Shown: positions 1 to 12,743, counted from the first letter of the stretch. The stretch: 64,000 nucleotides of DNA from Paraconiothyrium sp. Pb-2020 (GCA_022419385.1 JAJUBI010000004.1:1-64000); one strand, 5' to 3'. The notes: generated by a model from the sequence alone, not told the origin. Translations and numbers: made by a program.

Positions 1-76
1 TAACCTAACCCTACTCACCCAAACCCTAACCCTAACCCTAACCCTAACCCTAACCCTAACCCTACCCTAACCCTAA
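1..76. repeat. Telomere repeats (CCCTAA)n
   Basis: Tandem CCCTAA units, with a few variant units in the first 25 bases and near base 65, run from the first base to about 76. This is the C-rich strand of the TTAGGG telomere repeat used by most filamentous ascomycetes. The orientation (CCCTAA reading into the chromosome) is that of a left chromosome end, so base 1 lies at or very near the physical terminus. AT-rich repeat DNA follows with no spacer. Confidence 0.97.
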
Positions 77-226
77 TTTTTTATAAGAAAACTGGATATA
101 GTAAACTGTATTATAGATTAATAATAAGAAATTACTAGGGGTAATCTATTATCTCTATATACTACTATTAGACCTAGCTTTATAGGCTCTATATATAGAT
201 TCTATAAATCTAGGTTCTATAGCTTT
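77..226 (-). repeat. Inverted LTR fragment next to the telomere
   Basis: This stretch is close to the reverse complement of about 400-545 in the 5' LTR that follows. Both carry the same run of 'ctatatatag', 'gcctaggtt', 'tagtagtatat' and 'attactactagtaatt'-type motifs in opposite orientation. It is a partial, inverted copy of the LTR wedged between telomere repeats and the main element, consistent with telomere addition onto a broken or rearranged retroelement. The pairing was judged by eye. Confidence 0.7.
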
Positions 227-231
227 ATTAT

Positions 232-669
232 TACGGCTGCTACGCCGCAACAGAATTATAGGAACTAATATAATAATAGTAGTAACTAGTTAGATTATAA
301 GATAAGTATTATAATTATAGGTTAGTACTAAGTTAATATAAATACGTAATTAGAGTTATATAATTAAATCTATAGATTATAGAACAGAGCTATAAGCCTA
401 ATCTATAAAATCTATATATAGAGCCTACAGAGCCTAGGTTAGATAGTAGTATATAGATAATAGATTACTACTAGTAATTCTTATTATTAATCTATAATAT
501 AGTTTACTATATAGTTTTCTTAAAAGATTACCTTAAGTCTTTAGTAATATTTATTATTATAGTAATTAATTATACTTACCTATATAATTTATATAACCTA
601 TACACTACTTATCTCTTACTAGAACCCTAACTAGGGCAGCTTACTACAGTAATAGAAGGCCCTATTATA
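232..669 (+). repeat. 5' LTR of Ty3/gypsy-type element
   Basis: About 440 bp that recur in direct orientation at about 6684-7139. Both copies share the run through 'aactagttagattata', 'gagcctaggttagatagtag', 'ttactactagtaatt' and the 3' end 'aaggccctattata'. Differences between the copies are mostly C/T and G/A, as expected from RIP. A third, partial copy at 8735-8870 ends 'ggccctattaca', showing the terminal CA lost in the others. Exact ends are uncertain by a few bases. Confidence 0.8.
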
Positions 670-3600
670 CTTTAATAATTATATTTTAAGAGTCTCTATA
701 GTATATACCTAAGTTACCCTTACTAAATAATAGCTCCTATAGTAAACAACCAATATTATTAGACCTAACAGACCTAGTCTAGATAAAGAAATAACTTAAC
801 TACCTAAATAAAGAAAACTAAAGGCAAAAGGATGCCTATAATAAGTTAGTAGAATAAGTAAAGCTATATTAGAAAGAAAGGGAAAGGGCTAATAAAATAA
901 AAGAAATAAATCTAGTAAATAAAGCTTAGAATAAGGAGCAGACCCTTAAAACTAGCTAATCTAAAAAAGTTTAATAGAATAAGAACTAAGCTTAGAGATT
1001 TCTAGCCTCTATATTTCTCTATTTAGATTTAAATTAAGAATACCTTAGAGAAGAAGATTAGAAAGTGGCTTATATAGTAACTTACTTTATAGGTAAGGTA
1101 ATAGACTAGTTTAATAGTTATAAGACTAGAGTAAACTAAGTAGATAACTAAAAATAAAACTAATCTTATCTTTATAAGTTATACCTATTTTAAGCAAAAC
1201 TCTAATAACCTTTAGTAATATTAATATAGAATATATAGCTAAATAGAAACTCTTAAAGCTCTAATAAGACTAAGAGTAGTAGCCTATATATTAGTATTTA
1301 AATAGCTAGCTAATAAGGTCTTAGACTATAGAGAATAGGCTCTAATATAAAGTTCTATAAAGGAACTTAAATTAGATATTAGGTATAAAATAATTAGAAT
1401 AGAGAAACTAATAACTCTACCTATAATAATTAAATAAGCGTCTAAGTAGATAATAAGTTATTTCTATAGAAATAAGATAATAAGAGAAAGTAGATAGTGC
1501 AAATAGCTAAAACTATAAAACTTATAATAAGAAAAATCTAATAGTCTTAGATACTAATAAAAAAAGGGATTAAGTTAGAATATAATAAAGAAAAGTAATA
1601 TAAGAAGGCACTTACTTTAGCTATAGTAAAAAGGCTATATACTAGAAACTACCTAAATAAAAGCTAGGAAAAGTCTGTAAAAGGTACTAAGAAGGACTAA
1701 AGAAGTAAGAAACTTAAAGAAAACTAAAGAGAGCTAGCTAGTAGTAAGAAATATAAGGCTACTTATTAGGCTAAGTATTCTAAATATATATTATTATATA
1801 TAAAATAAAAAGATACAGTACTAGCCTATAGGAAAGGCTAGCAGCAACTTAGAAAGCTAGATAATTTATAGCTAGAGAGTAAAACGCCTAGGTTCTAGAA
1901 TTCTATAATACTAAAGACTTAGAAAGTAAATAATAATAAAGAAGATAGTAACTTAGATAGATTAATAGATACTCTATTCTAGTTAACCTAAGAGAGATAA
2001 AGCCCTTCTTCTTATTACTAGTATAGAAGGCACCTATATCCCCTAGTAAAATATCTATATAGGGAATTAAATATTTCTAGCCTATAACTAATATAAAGCA
2101 GCTAGACTAGTTAAACTAAAATATATAATAAATAATTAAAGGCCTACGCTTCTACTATAAGAATTTATATAGAGAAACTATCTATAAGGTTTATAAAAAC
2201 TAGAAGATCTAGTTTCTATAAAATACAAAGTTTATAAGCTTTAATAAATAGGTAGAATAAAATATAGTTCTAGTAAAAATACTAAATAAATAAGAGTAGG
2301 CTTAGATTACTAATAAAATTAAATAGGTAGATAAAGCTATACACCTTAAGTTATAAAAATACTAGATTCCTAATTAAGAAGAACACTTAGATAATTAGTA
2401 AAACTAATTAAAGAGATAACCCTAAATACTAACTAAATACCTAGTATTATAAGTTATTATAAATATTATATATTATAGATAACTACCTAATATACCTAAC
2501 TCTAAAAAAAAATATTGCGCCTTTCTAATATAGTAATAGACAACCCCTATAATAACCTTATTCTAAGGGATAAAGTATATAGGTAGTACCTAGAAAAAAA
2601 GTATAGGGATACCTAGTACTAGCCTCTAGACCCTCTTACTAATTAAAATATAAAAGGGCAACCTTAGTATAAGTGCCCTAAAATAAGTACCTTAGTATAT
2701 AGCTAAAAAATATAGATAAAGTATTAGCTAAAAGGTAAAAAGCCTTAAGAGGTATATAGAACTATATATTATAATTTAGGAGAATACTAAGAAAACTAAT
2801 TAGAGTAATAATTAATAGTAGAGTAATATAAACTTTATCTCTAAGAACTTTATAGAGAATAAAGGGCTCTACTATACTAATAAAATAGAAAAAGAACCTA
2901 TTTAATATTAAGAACTACCTTTTTAGAATAAATCTATATAGAAATAACTAGAAACCTTTCTATCTAAAGGGACTAGTTATTAACAACTTTATTATAGACT
3001 TAGCTAAGATAGATAATTAGTAAGATATAATTCTAGAAATACTATAGCTAAGCTAGGTTAACCTAACTATCTACTAGGGAATAAATAAGTCTAATACCTA
3101 TATTAGCTAGCAGTAAGTAAGGAACTTACCCTAGGATACTAATTAATACTAGAGTTTATAGATATCTTTAATAAACTAGAAGAATACCTTCTAGAATATA
3201 CTAAATAAACTGTAAGATTAGACTAGAGAAAGAAAAATAACCTATATAGGGACTAGTATATAAAATAACTAAATAAGAACTTAAGGTTACTAAATAATAT
3301 ATTAAGAATAATTTTAAATAAAATATATTAGCCTTTTTAGTCTCTACTGCTTAAGAGTTACCTTTACAGAAAGAAAGAATAACCTAGAACTATAGTTTTA
3401 TATTAACTTTAGAAAAAAAACTATTATAATTAAGAATAGGTACCTATTACCCTTAATATTAGACTATAAAACTAACTCTAAGACGTAAAATCTTTACCTA
3501 CTTAGATATAAAAAAATATACTACTAAATTAGAATAAAGAAAGGTAAGAAGTAGAAAACTGCCTTTAGAATAAAGTTAGGGCTATTTAAGTATAATATTA

Positions 3601-6600
3601 TGCCCTTTAGGCTTACTAACACCCTAGCTATCTTTTAGAGATAAATTAATACTATACTCTAAGAATATATTAGTAAGTATACTATAGTATACCTAGATAA
3701 TATCTTAATATACTTAAACAATAAAAGACTACTAAAAGTATATAAAGAAGTACTAAACTATATAAGTAAAGCTAAGCTATATTAAAGCTTAAGAAATAAA
3801 TTTTATATTACCTAAACTATTTTTCTAGGGTTTATAGTAAACCTAGGAAGCTTAAGATTAAGTAAATAAAACTATAAAGATTTTAAATTAGAAAAGCTAA
3901 AAAATATTAAGAATATCTAATTTTTCTTAGATTTTATAACTATTGCAGAAAGTTTATTCTAGACTAGATAAAGATAATAGAGCCCCTTATAAGGCTAACT
4001 AAGAAAGAAGTACCCTTTAAATAGATAGATAAATACTAATAAGTAATAGATTAACTTAAAAAGAATTTGCTAAAGAACCTATTTTATAAATCTTTAATTT
4101 TCTATTCTACTATACTAGAGATAATATATTAAATTTTGCTATAGAAGTATGCCTACTCTAGTAAGATCTAGAAATAGATAAAAACACCTATATAGCTATT
4201 ACTTCTAAAAAATATAAAAAGCTAAACTTAACTATAATATCTATAATAAGAAATATTAGTAATAGTTAAAGTGTTTAAAGATAGAGAACTTACCTCTAAG
4301 TATAAAATACTAAATACCGGTCTTTTTAGACTATAAGAATTTAATAGGATTTATAATAAATAAGCCCTTACACTCTAGTAAGTAAGATAGGTAAGACCCT
4401 ATTAATATATAATTTTAAGATTATATATACCTAAGAATAGAAAACCTTTAGGTAGATACCTTAAGTAGAAACCTAACTATAAGAAAAGCTAAAGTATTAG
4501 GCCCTACTTTAATTTAATAAGATAGTACTATTATTTATAATATACTAAAGCTAGTAGTAATAATAGAAACCTAGACTAGTATATAGTATAATTAGATTAA
4601 GAAAGAAATAGTAATTAGTAATAAAAATATAAGCACCTACCTATAGAAATAAAGTATAAGAATAATATTTATAAGGTCTTTAATAGAATCTTTATCCTAC
4701 TAAATTTAATATAAGTTTATAAGATAATTCTAAAGCACGTATAGCACTAAGAATTAAATAAATATTAGAATAACTAATAAGGGATTATTACTTCCCTTAA
4801 GCCTAATAAATAGTTATAGAAGTTTACGCGACTTGCTAATTACTATTAGAATAAACTAATAGGCACGCGCTATATAGACAACTATAACTTATAGAAATTT
4901 TTAATTAACTATAGGGTATAGTTATAATAGACTTTATTACAGGATTACTAAAATCTAAAGACCCAGACAATAAGGTAGAATATAACAAAATTATAGTTAT
5001 TATTAATAAAGCAACTAAGTACACATACTTCCTACTATATAAAAAAGTTAGTAAAATAGAATATATAGCCTTCTACTTTACTTTTATAGTAATAGCACAA
5101 TATGGAGCTCTAGATAAAAATATTATAGATAGAAATATCTACTTTACCTCTAAGTTTTAGTAAACCGCATTTACCCTTATAGGTATTAAATATAGTATAT
5201 TAATAGCCTATTATCTACAAATAGATAGATAGACGAAATAAATAAATTAAATAGTAGAATAGTTTCTTAGGTATTACCTAAACTACTAATAGAATAACTA
5301 GGTAGAGTTACTCTCTATAGTATAACTGGCCTATAACAGCTTACAATATAGCGCTACTAGATTTTACTATTCTTTATAAACTATAGATTTAACCTAGCAG
5401 CCTACTAAGTACCTAGAACTATAAGGTCTTAAAGCACAGATAGAGAACAGTAGGCTAAGAAAATTATATAAATTTATAACTAACTCTAGTAAGACGCTAT
5501 ATTCTTATAAGAAAAATAGAGAAATATTATAATTTTAAGTATAAGCCTATGTCTACACTAGAGAAGAGAGAGAAAGTCTAGCTATTATAAAAAAACATTA
5601 CTAGTAAACAACTATTAAATAAACTAAACTACCAAAAATTAGACTATACAAGGTCTTAAAGTAAATTACTCTAGTTTTATTTAAATTACAACTTCTAAAT
5701 AGTATAAAAAATATACTTAGTATTCTATATAGCCTTCTTAGAAAAGGCACTACAGGACGTAGAACCTATAGTTTATAAAGTAGATATATATAGAGAGCAG
5801 TAAAAAGAATAAAAAGTAGTAAGTATTAATAGATATTAACTAGTAAATAGTTAGAATTACTACAAAGTTAAATAGCAGAACACAATAAGAAGGGAAACCT
5901 ATAAAATAATACCTAGAAACTAGAAAGTAACCTTAACTACTCTAAGAAGTTAGAGAATTTTAGTTAAACTAATCCTTAAAGAAAGCCTAGAGATATTAGA
6001 CTAAAAGCTAGACTACCTTATAGTAAACTATAAAAATTGCTACTATTAAAGAAGGTATAAGTATTATCTTAAAAGACTACTTTACCCTCCCTAGAACTAT
6101 TTTATAAACTAGCAGCCCTTAGTTCTGCTTCTTTCTAATCTAGCTTAGCCTTAAGAAACACTGACTATTAATTCTTTTACTTATTAAGAAGTTTCTTCTA
6201 CTTCTAAAGTTATAATACCTTAGCTTAGGCTATAGCTAAGGTATTTAAAATTACTTCTTAAGCCTTCTTAGCCTTAGCTAGTTTAGCTTAAATTTTAGCT
6301 TAAGAGCAACTAGTATTACGCACTAAAAATAATTAGTTCTAAAAAAAAAATTATAACTAACTATATACTTTTAGTAATAGATACGCTATTAACATTATAA
6401 GAACCTTAAATATTAGAATAAATATAGGCTTTATAAGCAGAATACCTAGGTATATTATATAGAGAAAGTATATAAGAAATTTTAAGCCTATTATAATAAG
6501 AATAAGGTATAGCTAGAAATCTATAATAACCTATTTTATTAGTAAGAGTAAGTCGTTCGTTAGTCTTATAAAAGGTATAAAGGGTAATAATAAGCTACTA

Positions 6601-6683
6601 TATAATAGGGCTTACCCCGCTAATATAGTATAACCCCTATAACAGATAAATCTTCAGGCTAAAGATATAGAAGGGGGAATAGT

Positions 6684-7139
6684 ATTATAGCTACTATACT
6701 ATAATAGAATTATAGAAACTAATATAATAAGTAGCAACTAGTTAGATTATAAGAATAAGTATTATAATTACGGATTAGATACTAAGTATAATATAAACAC
6801 ATAATTAGGGTTACATAATTAAATCTATAGATCTATAGAATAGAGCTATAGAGCCTAATCTATAGAATCTATATATAGAGCCTATAGAGCCTAGGTTAGA
6901 TAGTAGTATATAAGAAATAGATTACTACTAGTAATTCCTTATTATTAATCTATAATACAGTTTACTGTATATAGTTTCCTTATAGAAGATTACCTTTAAA
7001 ACTTTAGTAATATATCTTATTATAGTAATTAATTAACACTTAACCCCTATATAACTTATATAACTCTGCACGCTACTTATCTCTTACTAGAACTCTAACT
7101 AGGCTGCAGCTTACCATAGTAATAAGAAGGCCCTATTAT
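6684..7139 (+). repeat. 3' LTR of Ty3/gypsy-type element
   Basis: Direct repeat of about 232-669. It is preceded by a purine tract with the core 'agaaggggg', the expected plus-strand priming site. It ends with 'aaggccctattata'. Its first about 150 bp are also present in inverse orientation at about 7145-7300, so this LTR forms part of a large palindrome with the next element. Confidence 0.78.
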
Positions 7140-7144
7140 ATCTA

Positions 7145-8230
7145 TTTTATAAATTTATAAATTTAATTATATAACTCTACTTATATATCTATATTATACT
7201 TAGTATTTAACTATAATTATAATACTTATCTATATAATTAACTAGTTACTACTATTATTATATTAGTTTCTATAATTCTATTATAGTAAGCTATAATACT
7301 ATCTCCCCCTTCTATATCTTTAGCCTAAAGATTTATCTATTATAGGGGTTATACTATATTAGTAGTAAGCCTATTATATAGTAGTTTATTATTACCCTTT
7401 ATACCTTTTTATAAGACTAATAAATAACTTACTCTTACTAATAAAATAGGTTATTATAGATTTTAGCTATACCTTATTCTTATTATAATAGGCTTAAAAT
7501 TTCTTATATACTTTTACTATATAATATATAGGCGTTCTGCTTATAAAGCCTATATTTATTCTAATATTTAAGGTTCTTATAATATTAATAGCGTGTCTTA
7601 TTACTAAAAGTATATAGTTAGTTATAATTCTTTTTTAGAACTAATTATTCTTAGTATATAATACTAGTTACTTTAAGCTAAAATTTAAGCTAAACTAGCT
7701 AAGGCTAAAAAGGCTTAAAAAGTAATTTAAATACTTTAGCTATAGCCTAAGCTAAGGTATTATAACTTTAGAAGTAGAAGAAACTTCTTAATAAAGAAGA
7801 ATTAATAGTTAGTATTTCTTAAGGCTAAGCTATTTAGAAAGAAGTAGAGTTAAAAGCTGCTAGTTTATAAATAGTTTAAGAAAGTAAAGTAGCCTCTTAA
7901 AATACTATTATACCTTTCTAATAGTAGTAATCTTTATAGTTTACTATAAGGTAATCTAGCTTAGTTAATATCTTTAGGCTTTCTTTAAGAGATTAGTTTA
8001 GTTAATATTTCTTTAACTTTTAGAGTAGTTAAGGTTACTTTCTAGTTTCTAAATATTATTTATAGGTTTCCCTTCTTATTATATTCTAGCCATTTAACTT
8101 ATAGTAATTCTAACTATTTACTAATTAGTATCTATTAATACTTACTACTTTCTATTCTTCTTACTATTCTCTATATATATCTACTTTATAGACTATAAAT
8201 TTTATATTCTATAGTACCTTCTCTATGTTA
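7145..8230 (-). mobile_element. Inverted 3' end of a second gypsy copy
   Basis: Base by base this is nearly the reverse complement of about 5760-6840. It holds part of an LTR, the complementary pyrimidine tract 'ctcccccttctatatct' near 7306, then the 3' internal region. With the first element it forms a tail-to-tail inverted repeat with arms of about 1.07 kb around a spacer of about 300 bp (6840-7145). The 5' part of this copy is absent; sequence unrelated to the arm begins near 8240. Heavily RIP-mutated. Confidence 0.75.
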
Positions 8231-8244
8231 TAATTACAACAGAT

Positions 8245-9400
8245 AGAGACCTAGTAAAGGGGAATAATTATATATAGAATATTAGCAACACCTTTATTAC
8301 TAACTAGAGAATAGACACTAGTTAGTAGGGCTAATTAGCTAAGAAGTTATGTAACTAAAATTCTACTAAGAGGGTAGAATTCTAAGAGTAGACTAGCTTA
8401 GCAGAATTACTTAAAATACTTCTACTAAGGGGATATAATCCCCCGGAACACAGCAAAGTAAGAGATTATAAGAATAATAAAAAATAGTATATAGTCTAGA
8501 AGGACTTTAGTATCTTTTATATTCTTTATAGTTAATTCTTCTATAGTTAAAATTAAAGTATATCTTTTATATAAAGATCTATTAGTCTTCTTATATAATT
8601 ATTACCTTACTTTCTATAGTAGGGTTAGAATATTCTTATACCCTTTATTGTTCATCCGCTCTTAATTATAGAATACCCGTAAGGCCGGCCTAGGTTAGGT
8701 ATATAGAACCCCCTTATAATATAAGTTATTAGTAATATAGTCTTATTATAATAATTAATTAATATTTATTTATATATAACTTTTATAACTCTATACGCTA
8801 CTTATCTCTTACTAAAAACCTAACTAGGCCGCGGCTTACTATAGTATTAAGAAGGCCCTATTACAGTTAAGCTTAAAAGTATTACTATAATATTTTAAAT
8901 ATTAGGTAGTTAAAGTATTATAAAGGGGTTCTATATATCTAACCTAGGCTAGCCTTATAAGTATTTAGTAGATAAGAGTAAATAAGTAATAAGAAGTATA
9001 AGAATATTTTAACTCTACTATAAAAAGTAAGGTAATAATTATATAAAAAGACTAATAAATCTTATATAAAAGATATATTTTAATTTTAACTATAGAAGTT
9101 AAGTATAAAGAATAGAAAATACTTAGAGAACTATTTTAACTATATACTATTCTTTATTATTTTTATAATTTTTTACTTTACTATACTTTAGAAGATTATA
9201 TCTCTTTAGTAGAAGTATTTTAAGTAACTTTACTAAGCTTACTTACTTCTAGAATTCTACCTTTTTAGTAGGAGCCTAGTTATATAATATATTACCTAAT
9301 TAGCCCTACTAACTAGCGTCTATTCTCTAGTTAGTAATAAAGGTATTACTAATATTCTATATATAATTATTCCTCTTTACTAGATTTTAATTTATTATAT
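8245..9400. repeat. Second inverted repeat flanking an LTR fragment
   Basis: 8245-8720 and 8925-9400 are imperfect reverse complements. Matching landmarks are 'ggggaataattatatatagaatatta' versus 'taatattctatatataattattcc', and 'taggttaggtatatagaac' versus 'gttctatatatctaaccta'. The arms are about 475 bp each. Between them, about 8735-8870 matches the 3' end of the LTR at 7030-7139. The left arm kept more C and G (for example 'ggccggcc' near 8690) than the right arm, so RIP intensity differed between arms. The arms may belong to another element into which the LTR sequence inserted. Confidence 0.65.
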
Positions 9401-10330
9401 TTATAATATTTAGCTTTAGCCTAGGCCTAGTTATTTATTCTACTTCTCTATTAAGGGTACTTCTTTTAGGGGCTTCTTAGGTAACTTTTCTAGCTAAAAG
9501 TAGTATAGTAAAGAGTTTTTAGAGACCTAAATTTCTATACCTATTTAAAGACTAGTACTTAGGTTAGTAGGTATAAATATATTAGGTAGAGTAAGCTTAT
9601 AGTAAATAAATTTAGTTTAAGTATAAGTAGATAGATTTTTATTATACTTATTTTTATACTACTAGTACCTTTAATTTTATAGTTACTTAGCCTTAGCTTA
9701 GGCTTCTTTTATAAAATACTTTTTAGGCCTCCCTATAGTGCTAAAGAGGTAGGTAAAAAGGGTAAAGATAGTAAGTATATAAATAGAAGATAGAAGGTAG
9801 CTATATAAATAGTTTAAATAGTAATAGAAAATAGGAGGGAAGGTAGTAAAAAGAAAAGAGAGATAGTAGAAAATAGTAAAATATAATTAGTATTTTATTT
9901 TTAGTTTAGTTTAGTATAGTTAGTATAAAATCTAAAATAAGATTAGTGTTTTACTAAGTACTACTTTACTAAATTTAGTAGTAATTTAGTAATAAATACT
10001 AATACTACTACCTTTATATAATAATAACTCTACTACTATTACTTCTACGCCTTAGTAAAGGGCAGTATTAGAATTATATACTTACTTTACCCCTATACAT
10101 ATGTAAATCTATAATAAAAAATTTTAAAGGTTTACTAAGCCTCTATCTAACCTTAAGGGCGAAACGGGCCTTTAACACTATTTACTTATATAATATTATT
10201 AGTAGAGAAGATATTATATATTTCTTTATATTTACTATTAACTAGGGTAATTGTAAACCTAAGAAATAAGTATAGTTAGTTTAGGAGTAATTAAGTAAGT
10301 AGCTAAAAGAATCTACCCTATTACTTAAGT
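9400..10330. other. Unclassified RIP-degraded sequence
   Basis: AT-rich, purine/pyrimidine-biased DNA continuing the subtelomeric block. I could not match it to the LTR element or see protein motifs. Near 10082-10110 a short patch keeps more normal dinucleotides. The segment ends at the composition boundary near 10330. Confidence 0.6.
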
Positions 10331-10919
10331 TATATCCCCTTTAACGTTAGCAGCATTCTATGGTGACTAATACACTAAGGGTATGGAAACTCCTAGGCAC
10401 GTACCCGTAAAGTGGAGAGGAGGACCGCGAGCACTGTCTCCTTAAGTAATCCTTGCCGTCTGATATGGCACGGTGAGTCTGGAGTCATGTGATGCAGTCG
10501 CGACTTCCTGCACCTGCTTTAGGGTAGGTCAAGGGTCAACAGGTGGCAGGTCAGTGCCTTCTTAATACTTGACAGCAGGCGCAGCTCGGGCCGGATGATC
10601 TCATTATGGCGAGACATACAACGCCTCGAGGTACATGTATCACAAAGCAAGGACAGTCGTCAGCAAAGCACCGCGGAAAGCGCACCGATACCGTATAGAG
10701 AGGGTTGCAGAGTTACTGGAAGCGCTTTGAAAGCTGCTCAAGACGCCGGCCACCCGTCGCCTGGATACACAGCAAGGCTGATCGAACCCGCGGATAAGGC
10801 AGAGCTGTTCTTCCCGACACCGCCCAAAGCAGTCATCGATACTTACGCTTATTAATCACGTCTTATTACCCATATATTAGAAACCGTGCCAGTCGCGTAT
10901 CCTCTTCACGTTTACCTCC
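10331..10919. promoter_or_regulatory. Upstream region of MFS gene
   Basis: About 590 bp of normal-composition DNA between the RIP block and the first gene. Short open frames occur (for example 10595-10855) but show no recognisable features. It presumably contains the MFS promoter. No confident TATA box or factor site was identified. Confidence 0.4.
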
Positions 10920-12743
10920 ATGCCGGCCGTTCAGTACCATCACGCCTTCGATATGAGTTCCGAGACCGAAAAGACATTCACGCCGACGCCGACGTTGCCT
11001 TCACTGCGAACAGATCGCGATAATGCGCTCCAGGCATCTACGGCTTTCGCTTCCACCAGCGCAGAGAGTTTGCGGTCAACTGCTATTCGCCCAACGCCAT
11101 ATCCTCCGCCCTTTGCGCGCTGGATGATTGTGATAGCATTGCTCCTCGGTATGTTTCTCATCGCTTTGGACCTCACGATTGTCGCGACCGCGATTCCACG
11201 GATCACAGACGACTACCACACCATCCGCGACGTTGGCTGGTATGGCTCTGGATATTTCCTTACGTTCGCGGCTTTCCAGTCTGCGTGGGGCAAAGTCTTC
11301 AAGTACTTCAACATGAAGCATGCCTTCTTCACGGCAGTCGTCATATTCTCTGTTGGGTCACTGGTGTGTGCTCTTGCGCCGACCAGCATGGCGCTGATCA
11401 TCGGGCGCGCTCTTACCGGCGTGGGAGCTGCTGGAGTAACCAACGGCGTGTATACCATCATCGCTTGCATCGTTCCACCTCCGCAAGTTGCCATGTATCT
11501 CGCACTGGTCGGAATGGACTTCAGCATTGCAAGCGTTGCCGGGCCGCTTCTTGGAGGTGTCTTTACCGAGACGCTATCCTGGCGCTGGTGTTTTTGGATC
11601 AATTTGCCTATCGGTGGTGCTTCGCTTGCCGTAGTGCTCTTCTTCTTTAAGATACCAAGCACCATGACACCTGCGAAAGCGTCTCTGAGCGAGAAGCTTT
11701 TGCAGATGGACTTCCAGGGCACCGTGCTCATACTTTCGTCGCTGGTTTGTTACATGCTCGCACTAGAAGAAGGTGGAGTTCGTCATCCCTGGAATTCGTC
11801 CGTAATTATCGGCTTACTCGTTGGCTCCTTCGTGCTTGCCGTGTTGTTTGGGATCGACCAATGGCTACAGGGCGACAGAGCTCAGATCGTGGGTCGCATC
11901 ATGAAGAGACGCACAATCGTTGGTGTCTGCGCCTTCCTCGTCTTGTCAGTCCACTACTTTACCTGCAATACCCTTGCGCTCCAGCTGACCTGATGTAGTT
12001 GTAATGGTACCGTCTTCCTGATGATGTATTATTTGCCAATCTATTTCCAATCAATCGGCGGCGCATCACCTTCCTCCAGTGGCTTCCGAAGCCTACCTTT
12101 GATACTCGCCATGTCCATTGCGCTACTTGCCAGTTCTGCAATCATAACGCGAATCGGCTATTATACACCATTGCTCATGTTAGGTGGTGTATTACTCACT
12201 GTTGGCTCCGGCCTCATCTATACGCTCGACATTGCCACGCCCGCCGGCAAATACATTGGATATCAGATCCTTGTTGGTGCCGGCAACGGTATATGTAGTC
12301 AGCTACCGCTCATCACGGCCATTGCCTTTTCTGAACCGGATGACATCGCGATTACCACGGCACTCGTCTTATGTAGGTGGATGACACTCTGCAGCTACAT
12401 TACATCAGAGCTGACCACGGAACTAGTCTATCAACTCGTTTCCGGTGCAATTTCCGTGTCCCTAGCCCAAAGCATATTCACGAACGTCCTGCTAAAGAGG
12501 CTACCCGACTTCGCGCCTACAATCGACCCTGCTAGTGTCATCGCAGTAGGCGCGTCCAAGCTGCGGGAAGCTTTCTCTACAGAAGACTTGCCCGGTATAT
12601 TGAGAGCGTACATGGCTGGGTTAAAAGCAGCCTGGGCGGCGGCTACTGCTCTGGGAGGCCTCACGTTCCTATGTGCCTTTGTACCCAAGATCAAGAGCAT
12701 CAAAACGGCGACGAACAAAGGTGCGACGGCCATGGCAGTATGA
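10920..12743 (+). CDS. 14-TM MFS transporter (DHA2 type), cluster exporter
   Basis: Proton-driven major facilitator of the plasma membrane, probably exporting the cluster product. Exons 10920-11944, 11999-12372 and 12427-12743, giving 571 aa. Both introns are 54 nt; the second has a CTGAC branch site and splicing restores the family pattern 'ALVLFYQLVSGAISVSLAQ'. A polar N-terminus of about 65 residues precedes the first helix ('WMIVIALLLGMFLIALDLTI'). The 'LDLTIVATAIPRI' block is the DHA2 motif D-like signature. The 'GRALTGVGAAG' block and a long run of helices fit 14 TM segments. This is the topology of TOXA-like and aflT-like toxin pumps. An alternative in-frame start is the ATG at 10953. 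Substrate is inferred only from location. Confidence 0.9.

Larger units (their letters stand above)
232..7139 (+). mobile_element. RIP-inactivated Ty3/gypsy LTR retrotransposon
   Basis: A full-length element of about 6.9 kb lies between two directly repeated LTRs, with a purine-rich tract (around 6668-6681) immediately before the 3' LTR. The internal part is riddled with stops, but residual reverse-transcriptase signatures can be read at about 3480-3720: a TYLD-like block, an MPFGLTNAP-like block, then a YLDD-like active-site block. They lie in Ty3/gypsy order, upstream of integrase-like sequence at about 4800-5400. A residual K-W...NNTW pattern near 5870-5930 hints at a C-terminal chromodomain (chromovirus). 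The element can no longer encode protein. Superfamily assignment rests on these decayed motifs. Confidence 0.75.
77..10330. other. AT-rich RIP-degraded subtelomeric block
   Basis: About 10 kb of TA-saturated DNA with hardly any CA, TG or CG dinucleotides and stop codons in every frame; no open frame of 60 codons survives. This is the signature of repeat-induced point mutation, which converts CpA to TpA on both strands of duplicated DNA. Composition switches to normal GC within a few tens of bases at about 10330, just upstream of the first gene. The block is made of nested and inverted LTR retroelement copies, listed separately. It is likely heterochromatic, which can influence the neighbouring cluster. 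Confidence 0.9.

Noticed and set aside
1..10330. Search for a CRISPR array, prokaryotic island or viral genome in the AT-rich block
   Set aside because: Repeats are LTR-derived and long, not regularly spaced short units, and all decay is RIP-like. The context is a eukaryotic chromosome end.
10595..10855. 86-codon open frame upstream of the MFS gene
   Set aside because: No recognisable sequence features; lies where the promoter is expected.
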